Notes: generated by a model not told the origin, from the letters alone. Shown: positions 1-5,691, numbered from the stretch's first letter. The stretch is DNA of 5,732 nucleotides from Gemmatimonadota bacterium (GCA_004357415.1 SMVY01000079.1:1-5732), one strand, 5' to 3'. Numbers and translations: made by a program.

Positions 1-2
1 CG

Positions 3-164
3 CCCGAGGGCATAGCGCTGTCACGAGACAATCGCATGGCCTACGTGTCGCTTCAGGGGATGAACCAGGCGGCAGCCATTGACTTGGCTACGGGTTCCAT
101 AGTGGCGCTGTTTGACACCGGCGGTTGGCCGGATGGAATCGGGTATTCACCGCTGACGCGGTGA
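3..164 (+). CDS. YVTN-type beta-propeller protein, C-terminal fragment
   Basis: This is the last 53 codons of a gene that begins upstream of the window and ends at TGA 162-164. The visible residues run from PEGIALSRDNRMAYVSLQG through an IDLATGSIVALFDTGG stretch to PDGIGYSP near the end. This is the pattern of YVTN / surface-layer-type propeller blades: a PEGI-S-DG-R-AYV strand pair, then an IDL-TG-V strand pair, then the start of a further blade with PDGI-YSP. Such proteins are usually secreted or surface-exposed propellers, and some bind metals or act as lactonase-like enzymes, but no catalytic residue can be judged from this fragment. The protein ends in the middle of a blade, as is common when the last strand is completed by the N-terminus. 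The next gene starts 150 bases downstream after a repeat-rich gap, so there is no sign of translational coupling. The family call is fairly safe and the function is unknown. Confidence 0.7.
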   Translation, partial: PEGIALSRDNRMAYVSLQGMNQAAAIDLATGSIVALFDTGGWPDGIGYSPLTR

Positions 165-168
165 ACGC

Positions 169-196
169 GGGGCAGCGGGGCAGTGGGGCAGCAAGG
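169..196 (+). repeat. G-run tandem repeat after the propeller gene
   Basis: Three copies of the octamer GGGGCAGY lie head to tail at 169-176, 177-184 and 185-192, followed by AAGG. The first G run begins five bases after the stop codon at 164. Three runs of four G are spaced by four bases and then by six bases to a final GG, so it is nearly but not fully a four-run G-quadruplex motif. It closely resembles the element at 3856-3885 after the M19 gene. Confidence 0.6.
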
Positions 197-264
197 CCAG
201 TTGATGTGACTTCGGGAGTTTATGATTCCAGCATTGTGGGATTGGTCCCGTGGTGGATGGTGGT

Positions 265-304
265 CACCGCCCTCCGCACATTCTTCCTAAGCCCACAGCC
301 CACA
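265..304 (+). repeat. heptamer repeat ahead of the GH109 gene
   Basis: CACCGCC (265-271) and CTCCGCA (272-278) match the CWCCGCA heptamer family found again at 3988-4008 and 5646-5666. After 12 unrelated bases, two exact GCCCACA heptamers follow (291-297, 298-304) and run into the GH109 ribosome binding site. The 12 bases at 259-270 are identical to 5640-5651, and the 10 bases at 294-303 are identical to 5665-5674, so this is a decayed or variant copy of the element downstream of the dehydrogenase gene. Confidence 0.5.
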
Positions 305-314
305 TGGAGAACCC

Positions 315-1682
315 ATGTCCGATCACTTCGACCGCCGCGAGCTTCTGAAAATCGGCGCCGCAGGGCTTGGCCTGGCGGCCGTCGGCAGCGTCTTCGGTTG
401 TCGCGATGAGGCGCTGGGCCGAGCGCCGCGCCGCGCCTTGGGGCCCGCGCCGGACGAGCCGTTCCGGGCGCCGCCGATGGACGTCGTCCGCATGGGTTTC
501 GTCGGTGTCGGGCTCCAGGGCGGGGCCCACGTGCAGAACTTCCTCAAGGTCGACGGCGTCGAGATCAAGGCCATCTGCGACATCGACGTCCCCAGGATGG
601 AAGAGGTCATCAGCTGGGTGGAGGCCGAGGGCCGGCCGCGCCCGGCCGCCTACGGCCGGGGCGAGACGGACTTCATGCGCCTGTGCCAAACCGAGGAACT
701 CGACCTTGTGCTAACGGCCACGCCGTGGGAGTGGCACGTGCCCGTCTGTACCTCGGCCATGGAGAACGACAAGCACGTCGCCACGGAAGTACCCGCCGCC
801 TATACCGTGGATGACTGCTGGAAGCTGGTGGAGTGGGCCGAACGCTACCAAAAGCACTGCGTCATGCTGGAAAACGTCAATTACGGCCCCACGGAATTGC
901 TGGTCCTGAACATGGTGCGGCAAGGCTTGTTCGGTGAGATCCTGCATGGCGAGGGTGGCTATCTGCATGATCTCCGCGCCATCAAGTTCGAAGACGCCCA
1001 CGAGGGGCTGTGGCGCCGGGCCCACTCGATGCAGCGTAACGGCAACCTATATCCCACGCACGGCCTGGGACCGATCGCCAACTGCATGAACATCAACCGG
1101 GGCGACCGGTTCGATCACCTGGTATCGATGAGCGGACCGTCACGCGGGTTGCAGCAGTGGGCCCAAGAGCACTACCCGGCCGGCTCACCCGAGAGGCAGG
1201 AACGGTACGCCCTGGGTGACATCAACGTCAGCCTCATCAAGACCAGCAACGGCCGCACCATCTACCTCAACCATGACACCAACCTCCCACGACCCTACAG
1301 CCGCATCCACCTGGTGCAGGGCACCAAAGGAATCTTCCAGGGGTACCCCAACCGGGTCCACGTCGAGGGACGCAGCCCCGCGCACGAATGGGAGCCGCTG
1401 GAAGACTACTATCAGGAATTCGAGCACCCTCTGTGGCGCCGGCTGCAGGAGGAATCGGAGGGTGCTCGCCACGGTGGCATGGATTTCGTTGAAGACTGGC
1501 GGCTCATTCAGTGCCTGCGCCAAGGCACCCCCACCGACATGAACGTCTACGACGCTGCGGCCTTGAGCGCGGTGACTCCGCTATCGGAGTGGTCGGTGGC
1601 CAACGGCAGCAGGCCGATCGAGTTCCCCGACTTCACCCGAGGCAAATGGCAGGTGTATCCGGAGTTTGCGATAAGCAGGTAG
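315..1682 (+). CDS. Tat-exported GH109-type NAD-dependent alpha-N-acetylgalactosaminidase
   Basis: A 455-residue protein of the Gfo/Idh/MocA oxidoreductase fold that matches glycoside hydrolase family GH109, whose founding member removes terminal alpha-GalNAc using bound NAD+ in an oxidation-elimination-reduction cycle. Residues 7-13 (RRELLKI) form a twin-arginine signal followed by a hydrophobic Ala/Gly stretch. Cys29 in VFGC could be a lipidation site, but Phe at -2 is poor for a lipobox. The Rossmann loop GFVGVGLQG is at 61-69. From memory of the Elizabethkingia meningoseptica enzyme, its Tyr179, Tyr225, His228 and Tyr307 align with Tyr216 (GGYLHDLR), Tyr246 and His249 (YPTHGLGP) and Tyr328 (RPYS). 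HGGMDF (386-391) and PDFTRGKW (438-445) are also shared. Between Tyr216 and Tyr246 this protein is about 16 residues shorter. Residues 158-160 are EVP rather than the EKP of ordinary Gfo/Idh dehydrogenases. GGAGA at 306-310 lies four bases before the ATG. A folded, cofactor-loaded enzyme exported by Tat fits the family. Substrate specificity is inferred. Confidence 0.88.
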   Translation: MSDHFDRRELLKIGAAGLGLAAVGSVFGCRDEALGRAPRRALGPAPDEPFRAPPMDVVRMGFVGVGLQGGAHVQNFLKVDGVEIKAICDIDVPRMEEVISWVEAEGRPRPAAYGRGETDFMRLCQTEELDLVLTATPWEWHVPVCTSAMENDKHVATEVPAAYTVDDCWKLVEWAERYQKHCVMLENVNYGPTELLVLNMVRQGLFGEILHGEGGYLHDLRAIKFEDAHEGLWRRAHSMQRNGNLYPTHGLGPIANCMNINRGDRFDHLVSMSGPSRGLQQWAQEHYPAGSPERQERYALGDINVSLIKTSNGRTIYLNHDTNLPRPYSRIHLVQGTKGIFQGYPNRVHVEGRSPAHEWEPLEDYYQEFEHPLWRRLQEESEGARHGGMDFVEDWRLIQCLRQGTPTDMNVYDAAALSAVTPLSEWSVANGSRPIEFPDFTRGKWQVYPEFAISR

Positions 1683-1712
1683 CCGCGTGGGGTTGTCGGT
1701 TGCCCGTCGTCC

Positions 1713-1868
1713 AGGGGGAGTACCAGCGAGGAGCGGGAGCGGCTCTATCTGGAGAAGCAGGACCACACCATGGATGCGGCCGGCAGGAAGTACTCAGCGG
1801 TCCACGATCTCGCTCGTCGGGCGGCAATGGGGCGCCCTGGTCAATCGGCCCATCGGAGACTATGCTAG
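1713..1868 (+). pseudogene. possible coding remnant after the GH109 gene
   Basis: The frame of the GH109 gene stays open after its TAG stop (1680-1682) up to TAG 1866-1868. From about 1725 it reads like real protein: SEERERLYLEKQ is followed by DHTMDAAGRKYSAVHDLARR. From 1722 to about 1790 nearly every codon ends in G or C, as in the real genes here, whereas the bases just after the stop do not show this. There is no convincing start: ATG 1770 would give 32 residues and has no good ribosome binding site. It may be the tail of a decayed gene, a lost C-terminal extension, or chance. I do not recognise the family. Confidence 0.25.
1838..1866 (+). promoter_or_regulatory. candidate sigma70-like promoter for the beta-barrel gene
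   Basis: TGGTCA (1838-1843) and TATGCT (1861-1866) each match four of six positions of the -35 and -10 consensus and are separated by exactly 17 bases. Transcription would start near 1873, leaving a short leader that contains the AGGAG at 1882-1886. Two 4/6 boxes are weak evidence in high-GC DNA, but the position ahead of a gene that otherwise lacks a promoter is right. Confidence 0.25.
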
Positions 1869-1895
1869 TCCCTTCCCGTCCAGGAGACAACCAAG

Positions 1896-2405
1896 GTGAG
1901 AACGGTCATCGCCGAAGTGCTTTTCTGCTGCTCCCTGATGCTGCCGAGCCCAATGAACGCGCAGGACCAGGCTGACCGAACTCCTTCGGTGGGGTTGTTG
2001 GTCGGGGATCCGATCGCTGCCTCTCTGATGCTGCCAATCGGACGGGCGGACTTTCTCCGCCTGAGAGCCGGGGTTTATACGTGGCGGCTCTGGGAACAGC
2101 CGGTCATCTTCGACGTCCCCTATGTATCGATCGATTTCGGCCGCCGCTTCTCGTTGGGCGGCTGGCCCGACAAGCTGTACCTCGGTGTGGGGCTGGCGTT
2201 CTTCTTTCAGGACAACCCCAAGGATAACGATGATTCGAGCGGGGCCATAGCAATCCGCGTTCCCGTTGGGATCCAGCTCTTCGCCACGAACCGATTCGCA
2301 CTCGATGCCGAACTCGCCCTCGTGCACCAGTTCGCGCCGTGGTATGTGGCCCAACCTAACTTTATCGAATTGAACGGCGGGGTCGTCGCGCGGTACATCT
2401 TCTAG
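1896..2405 (+). CDS. small exported beta-barrel-like outer-membrane protein
   Basis: A 169-residue protein of no family I recognise. The start is GTG 1896, chosen because AGGAG (1882-1886) lies nine bases upstream and because the first 22 residues then form a signal peptide with a likely cleavage after MNA (20-22). The h-region is imperfect, with Glu7 inside it. The mature part has alternating hydrophobic and polar strands rich in aromatics and glycine: GLLVGDPIAASLML (33-46), LRLRAGVYTWRL (54-65), YVSIDFGRRFSLGG (76-89), KLYLGVGLAFFFQ (93-105), AIAIRVPVGIQLFA (117-130), FALDAELALVHQFAP (134-148) and ELNGGVVARYIF (158-169). Turns such as DNPKDNDDSSG (106-116) separate the strands. The last residue is Phe, the usual end signal of proteins inserted in the outer membrane by the BAM machinery. 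About eight short strands would make a small barrel of the OmpA/OmpW size class. It is not coupled to its neighbours, and its role is unknown. Confidence 0.68.
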   Translation: MRTVIAEVLFCCSLMLPSPMNAQDQADRTPSVGLLVGDPIAASLMLPIGRADFLRLRAGVYTWRLWEQPVIFDVPYVSIDFGRRFSLGGWPDKLYLGVGLAFFFQDNPKDNDDSSGAIAIRVPVGIQLFATNRFALDAELALVHQFAPWYVAQPNFIELNGGVVARYIF

Positions 2406-2410
2406 CCGAC

Positions 2411-2433
2411 GCCTCGATTGAGACGCACGAGGC
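2411..2433 (+). terminator. weak stem-loop after the beta-barrel gene
   Basis: GCCTCG (2411-2416) pairs perfectly with CGAGGC (2428-2433) around an 11-base loop, beginning six bases after the stop codon at 2405. There is no U-rich tail, so it would be at most a weak or factor-dependent terminator or a 3' end stabiliser. Confidence 0.2.
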
Positions 2434-2524
2434 CGAACTTGTGGAAGGGACTCGGCTGAGGCCACCCGGCACGGCGGCACGGATTTGGTGGAGCACTCCC
2501 CCCTCGCCTGCGGGGCCCGCCGAG

Positions 2525-2540
2525 AGACGCTTCAGCGTCT
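2525..2540 (+). other. six-pair stem-loop upstream of the M19 gene
   Basis: AGACGC (2525-2530) and GCGTCT (2535-2540) pair perfectly around the loop TTCA. An AT-richer stretch (2551-2575) follows, but it is too distant and mixed to be a U tract. The hairpin could end upstream transcription or lie in the leader of the M19 gene. AGACGC also occurs in the loop of the stem at 2411-2433, so the two hairpins could in principle pair alternatively. Confidence 0.25.
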
Positions 2541-2597
2541 GGATAAGGCGATTAGATTTTCTGGTTACGAATTTGACACCCCGTTATGGAGGCATGA

Positions 2598-3851
2598 ATG
2601 TTCCGCTCGGTTGCTGTCCTCAGCATTCTAGCACCCTGCATCCTGTTGGCCACCGCGTGTGATCCACCACCGCCGACCGAGGACGACATCGTCGCCCGGG
2701 CAACCGAGATCCACCAGCGGGTCCTCACCATCGACACCCACGACGACATTCCGCCCAATTTCGCCACCGAGGAAGTCGACCCTGGAGCACCGGAGGGTCG
2801 CCAGGTCACTCTGCCGCGTATGCGGGACGGCGGGCTGGACGTCGCCTTTTTCGCCGTCTACGTGGGACAGACCGAACGGACCGAGGAGAACTACGCCAAG
2901 GCCAAGGAAGCCGCCCTGGTCAAGTTCGCCGCCATCCACCGGATGGCCGATACGCTCTATCCAGCGGAGATCGAGTTGGCCTACTCGGCGGCCGATGTCA
3001 CCCGCATTCACGACAGCGGCAAGCTGGTAGCCGTCATCGGCATCGAAAACGGTTTCGTCATCGGCAAGAACCTGTCCCTGCTCGAGCGCTACTACCAGCT
3101 CGGCGTCCGGTACATCACGCTGGCACATGGGGGACACAACGACATCGCCGATTCGTCCACGCCGAGAGATCGTCTGGGCGACGAGGAAGAAGAACACGGC
3201 GGTATCAGCGCTTTCGGTGAAGAGGTCATCGCCGAGATGAACCGCCTGGGGATCATGGTCGACGTGTCCCACATTTCCAAGAACGCCATGCTCGACGCTG
3301 CCCGCCTGTCGCGAGCTCCGGTCATCGCCTCGCACTCGTCCACCCGGGCGCTGGCAGACCACCCGCGGAACATGGACGATGAACAGCTCCTGGCACTCAA
3401 GGCCAACGGCGGCGTCATGCAGACCGTGGCCTTCGACAGCTACGTCACGATCCCGCCGCCCGAGAAGGTCGCCGCGCGGGCAAAGCTGCGGGAAGATCTG
3501 GGTCTCCCACCCCGCGGGTTCAGCACCCTCACCCCGGAACAGCGCGATGCATTGATACAAGGATTCCAGGAGATCGATGACCAGTGGCCCGGGGCCACGG
3601 TGAGCGACTTCGTCGACCACATCGACTACGCCGTCGACCTCATCGGCATCGACCACGTCGGCATCTCCTCCGATTTCGACGGTGGTGGTGGGGTCGAGGG
3701 CTGGGACAACGCGGCGGAAACTCTCAACGTCACCATCGAGCTGGTACGGCGCGGCTACACGGAGGAGGAGATCGCCCAACTGTGGGGCGGCAACCTCCTT
3801 CGTGTGTGGCAGGAGGTGGAATTGGTGGCAGCGGAAATGAAGGCGCGGTAG
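2598..3851 (+). CDS. M19 family membrane dipeptidase, lipoprotein
   Basis: A 417-residue member of peptidase family M19 (renal dipeptidase family), two-metal enzymes of the amidohydrolase fold that split dipeptides and accept D-residues at the C-terminal position. The N-terminus is a lipoprotein signal: hydrophobic residues 5-19 end in LATAC with Cys21, followed by a Pro-rich linker, so the mature enzyme is probably membrane-anchored and faces the periplasm. The expected metal ligands are all visible: His48 and Asp50 (DTHDD), bridging Glu150 (IGIENG), His225 (VDVSH) and His246 (IASHSS). His177 (TLAHGGHND) fits the substrate-binding histidine, and Asp359 in SSDFDGGGG fits the family's conserved Asp. 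The C-terminus has the family pattern GYTEEEIAQLWGGNLLRVW (387-405). An inserted segment with FSTLTPEQRDA (308-318) precedes the last helices. GGAGG (2588-2592) lies five bases before ATG 2598. The length is normal and nothing appears broken. The actual dipeptide substrate cannot be read from sequence. Confidence 0.93.
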   Translation: MFRSVAVLSILAPCILLATACDPPPPTEDDIVARATEIHQRVLTIDTHDDIPPNFATEEVDPGAPEGRQVTLPRMRDGGLDVAFFAVYVGQTERTEENYAKAKEAALVKFAAIHRMADTLYPAEIELAYSAADVTRIHDSGKLVAVIGIENGFVIGKNLSLLERYYQLGVRYITLAHGGHNDIADSSTPRDRLGDEEEEHGGISAFGEEVIAEMNRLGIMVDVSHISKNAMLDAARLSRAPVIASHSSTRALADHPRNMDDEQLLALKANGGVMQTVAFDSYVTIPPPEKVAARAKLREDLGLPPRGFSTLTPEQRDALIQGFQEIDDQWPGATVSDFVDHIDYAVDLIGIDHVGISSDFDGGGGVEGWDNAAETLNVTIELVRRGYTEEEIAQLWGGNLLRVWQEVELVAAEMKAR

Positions 3852-3855
3852 GCGA

Positions 3856-3885
3856 GGGCAGCGGGGGCGGCGGGGGCGGCAAGGG
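3856..3885 (+). repeat. G-quadruplex motif just after the M19 gene
   Basis: Four G runs lie at 3856-3858 (three G), 3863-3867 (five), 3872-3876 (five) and 3883-3885 (three), with spacers of four, four and six bases. This satisfies the standard G3+N1-7 quadruplex pattern on the coding strand, starting five bases after the stop codon. The middle part is a tandem nonamer GCGGGGGCG (3861-3869, 3870-3878). Wording and spacing resemble the element at 169-196. Confidence 0.6.
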
Positions 3886-3920
3886 TAGTCGACGGTAGCC
3901 CCTCTTAGGCCATCCGGCTA

Positions 3921-3962
3921 GCTTCATGTCCCGGCCGCGAACAGGCGGTCGGGACATGAGGC
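3921..3962 (+). terminator. hairpin of 18 possible RNA pairs between the M19 and dehydrogenase genes
   Basis: Bases 3921-3938 can pair with 3945-3962 across their whole length around the loop GAACAG (3939-3944). Sixteen pairs are Watson-Crick and two are U·G (3923 with 3960) and G·U (3934 with 3949). In the complementary strand's RNA those two would be C-A mismatches, so the hairpin is better formed in the + strand transcript. It begins 69 bases after the M19 stop and ends 59 bases before the dehydrogenase start. No run of U follows, so termination is only one possibility; a processing site, a 3' end stabiliser or an attenuator would fit as well. Confidence 0.5.
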
Positions 3963-3987
3963 GGTCGAATCGGGCTGATTCACCCCG

Positions 3988-4008
3988 CTCCGCACTACGC
4001 ACTCCACA
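3988..4008 (+). repeat. three heptamers ahead of the dehydrogenase gene
   Basis: CTCCGCA (3988-3994), CTACGCA (3995-4001) and CTCCACA (4002-4008) are tandem copies of one heptamer with single changes. The last ends 13 bases before ATG 4022. The same heptamer family appears at 265-278 and, in both senses, at 5606-5666. Being 21 bases long, the three copies keep one reading frame open and create a spurious N-terminal extension (SALRTPHS) to the dehydrogenase. Confidence 0.65.
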
Positions 4009-4021
4009 CTCTGGTTCCATC

Positions 4022-5596
4022 ATGACTGCCACAGCACATCCCAGCACCGACATTCTCAAGTCCCTCGGCATCGACGACATCAACCCCGGCGGTTTCGGCG
4101 GCGAGTGGATCGGCTCGGGCCCGGATCTCGAGGTCACCACTCCGGCCGACGGCAGCCACATCGCCACGGTCAAGCAGGTCACCGAGGAGGAGTACGATCA
4201 GATCGTCGACCGCGCCCACCGGGCGTTCCTCCACTGGCGTACCGTCCCCGCCCCCAGGCGCGGCGAGATCGTCCGCCAATTGGGCAACAAACTGCGGGAG
4301 AAGAAGCGGGAACTCGGCGCCCTGGTGACGCTCGAGATGGGCAAGATCACCGCCGAGGGCGAGGGCGAAGTGCAGGAGATGATCGACGTGTGCGACTTCG
4401 CCACCGGGCTGTCACGCCAGTTGTACGGTCTCACCATGCCATCGGAACGCCAGGACCACCGCATGATGGAGCAGTGGCATCCGCTCGGCGTGGTCGGCGT
4501 CATCAGCGCCTTCAACTTTCCCGTGGCGGTGTGGTGCTGGAATACCGCGTTGGCCGCCGTGTGCGGCGACTCGGTGGTGTGGAAGCCGGCCTCCGGAACG
4601 CCGCTGACGGCCATCGCCTGCATCAAGATCGCCGAGCAGGTGTGCCGCGAGAACGACGTCGATCCGGCCATCTTCTCGCTCACCATCGGCAAGGGATCCA
4701 CCGTGGGCGACCGGCTGCTGCACGACAGGCGCATACCGCTGGTATCGGCCACGGGGAGCTGCACCATGGGCTACCGGGTGGCCCAAGTGGTGGGCAAGCG
4801 GTTGGGGCGTACCATCCTCGAGTTGGGCGGCAACAACGCCATCATCGTCACACCCAGCGCCGACCTCGACCTGGCGTTGCCAGCCATCCTGTTCGGTGCG
4901 GTGGGAACCGCGGGGCAGCGCTGTACCTCCACCCGGCGGATCATCGTGCACCGGTCGGTACGGCAGCAACTGGTGGACCGGTTGCTGCGAGCATATGAAG
5001 ACATCACCATCGGCGATCCGCGCGACGGCAACACGCTCATGGGGCCGCTGGTGACCCACGCGGCGGTCGAGGACATGCAAAACGCCATCGGCCGTATCAG
5101 GGAAGAGGGCGGCGAGATTCTCTACGGCGGCGAGACGCTGGGCGGCGCCGACTATCCCGGCGGCCACTACGTCAAGCCGTGTATCGCCGCGGCCCGGAAC
5201 GATTTCGCCATCGTGCAGCAAGAGACGTTCGCGCCCATTCTATATATCATCGAGTACGGCAAGGCCGATTCATCGCCCCGCGAGGCGGTGGCCGAGATGG
5301 ACGAGGCGATGGCGTTACACAACGGCGTGCCCCAGGGACTGTCGTCGGCCATCTTCACCGACAACATGCGCGAGGCCGAATTCTTTCTATCGACTCTCGG
5401 TAGCGACTGTGGTATCGCCAACGTCAACATCGGCACCAGCGGCGCCGAAATCGGTGGCGCCTTCGGCGGCGAGAAGGAAACCGGCGGCGGGCGCGAGTCG
5501 GGATCGGATTCGTGGAAGATCTACATGCGGCGGCAGACGAATACCATCAACTGGAGCACTGAACTGCCGTTGGCGCAGGGGCTCAAGTTTGGATGA
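4022..5596 (+). CDS. ALDH7-family aminoadipate semialdehyde dehydrogenase
   Basis: A 524-residue NAD(P)+-dependent aldehyde dehydrogenase of the ALDH7 (antiquitin) type. Bacterial relatives (AmaB, Pcd) oxidise alpha-aminoadipate semialdehyde, in equilibrium with piperideine-6-carboxylate, to aminoadipate in lysine or pipecolate breakdown. Visible sites are the FNFP loop with Asn165, Lys188 (WKPAS) and TGS (244-246) for cofactor binding, general base Glu267 (LELGGNN), nucleophile Cys301 (GQRCTSTRR), and ETFAP (401-405). The subfamily mark is the C-terminal run SGAEIGGAFGGEK (473-485), then GGGRESGSDSWK (488-499), ending TELPLAQGLKFG, very close to human ALDH7A1. Glu119 and Arg300 probably match the antiquitin residues that hold the aminoadipate end, from memory of that structure. 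I chose ATG 4022, although the frame is open from ATG 3926, because the 32 extra residues come from the hairpin and heptamer repeats and resemble no ALDH N-terminus. No clear ribosome binding site precedes 4022. No signal peptide is seen, so it is cytoplasmic. Confidence 0.93.
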   Translation: MTATAHPSTDILKSLGIDDINPGGFGGEWIGSGPDLEVTTPADGSHIATVKQVTEEEYDQIVDRAHRAFLHWRTVPAPRRGEIVRQLGNKLREKKRELGALVTLEMGKITAEGEGEVQEMIDVCDFATGLSRQLYGLTMPSERQDHRMMEQWHPLGVVGVISAFNFPVAVWCWNTALAAVCGDSVVWKPASGTPLTAIACIKIAEQVCRENDVDPAIFSLTIGKGSTVGDRLLHDRRIPLVSATGSCTMGYRVAQVVGKRLGRTILELGGNNAIIVTPSADLDLALPAILFGAVGTAGQRCTSTRRIIVHRSVRQQLVDRLLRAYEDITIGDPRDGNTLMGPLVTHAAVEDMQNAIGRIREEGGEILYGGETLGGADYPGGHYVKPCIAAARNDFAIVQQETFAPILYIIEYGKADSSPREAVAEMDEAMALHNGVPQGLSSAIFTDNMREAEFFLSTLGSDCGIANVNIGTSGAEIGGAFGGEKETGGGRESGSDSWKIYMRRQTNTINWSTELPLAQGLKFG

Positions 5597-5605
5597 TCAA
5601 AAGGG

Positions 5606-5673
5606 TGCGGTGTGCGGAGTGCGGAGTGCGGTGGGTGTGGGTGGTCACCGCACTGCGCACACCGCACAGCCCA
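5606..5673 (+). repeat. palindromic heptamer array after the dehydrogenase gene
   Basis: Four tandem TGCGGWG heptamers (5606-5633) are followed, after a 12-base G/T-rich spacer, by four heptamers of the opposite sense: CACCGCA, CTGCGCA, CACCGCA and CAGCCCA (5646-5673). The two halves form an inverted repeat: 5605-5624 and 5648-5667 are complementary at 19 of 20 positions. A shorter alternative, 5625-5633 with 5646-5654, is perfect over nine pairs. The RNA could fold into a strong stem about nine bases after the stop, so it may act as a terminator or 3' end block although no U tract follows. Confidence 0.65.
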
Positions 5674-5691
5674 CGTCTCCTACGGGAGACG
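5674..5691 (+). promoter_or_regulatory. small stable hairpin with UACG loop before the next gene
   Basis: CGTCTCC (5674-5680) and GGAGACG (5685-5691) form seven perfect pairs around TACG. In RNA this is a C(UACG)G loop, a member of the very stable UNCG tetraloop class. The 3' arm holds a GGAG (5685-5688), and GAGG (5691-5694) lies at its edge just before the likely start at 5699, so the hairpin could mask the ribosome binding site. It could also simply end the heptamer element. Confidence 0.45.

Noticed and set aside
201..226. TTGATG and TATGAT ahead of the GH109 gene as a promoter
   Set aside because: TATGAT is a good -10 match, but the spacing to TTGATG is only 14 bases, too short for a normal sigma70 promoter, and no better -35 box lies at 16-18 bases.
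1858..1870. GACTA-TGC-TAGTC hairpin before the beta-barrel gene
   Set aside because: Five pairs with a three-base loop and no extension are too weak to call a functional element.
1860..2480. 206-codon open frame on the minus strand opposite the beta-barrel gene
   Set aside because: It has no signal, domain or ribosome binding site that I can see. The + strand frame has a well-placed AGGAG, a signal peptide, beta-strand patterning and a terminal Phe.
2573..2578. Exact TTGACA consensus upstream of the M19 gene
   Set aside because: It lies only 19 bases before the ATG, so a -10 box would fall on the start codon and none is present there.
2628..3779. 383-codon open frame on the minus strand opposite the M19 gene
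   Set aside because: It mirrors the codon bias of the M19 gene, has long Asp/Val-rich low-complexity runs typical of antisense frames in high-GC DNA, and resembles no family, whereas the + strand frame has all M19 metal ligands.
4412..5221. Long minus-strand and alternative plus-strand frames inside the dehydrogenase gene, including 4105-4998
   Set aside because: The ALDH7 motifs are continuous in one frame over the whole region. The others are Arg/His/Gly-rich or His/Asp/Gly-rich shadows.
315..5596. The gene cluster as a new defence or biosynthetic system
   Set aside because: The recognisable proteins are ordinary catabolic enzymes and a surface protein, with wide spacing and no nuclease, helicase, toxin, synthase or transferase domain.
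265..5673. Intergenic heptamers as a CRISPR array or transposon ends
   Set aside because: The units are seven bases in direct tandem with no unique spacers, and there is no transposase, target duplication or cas gene in the window.
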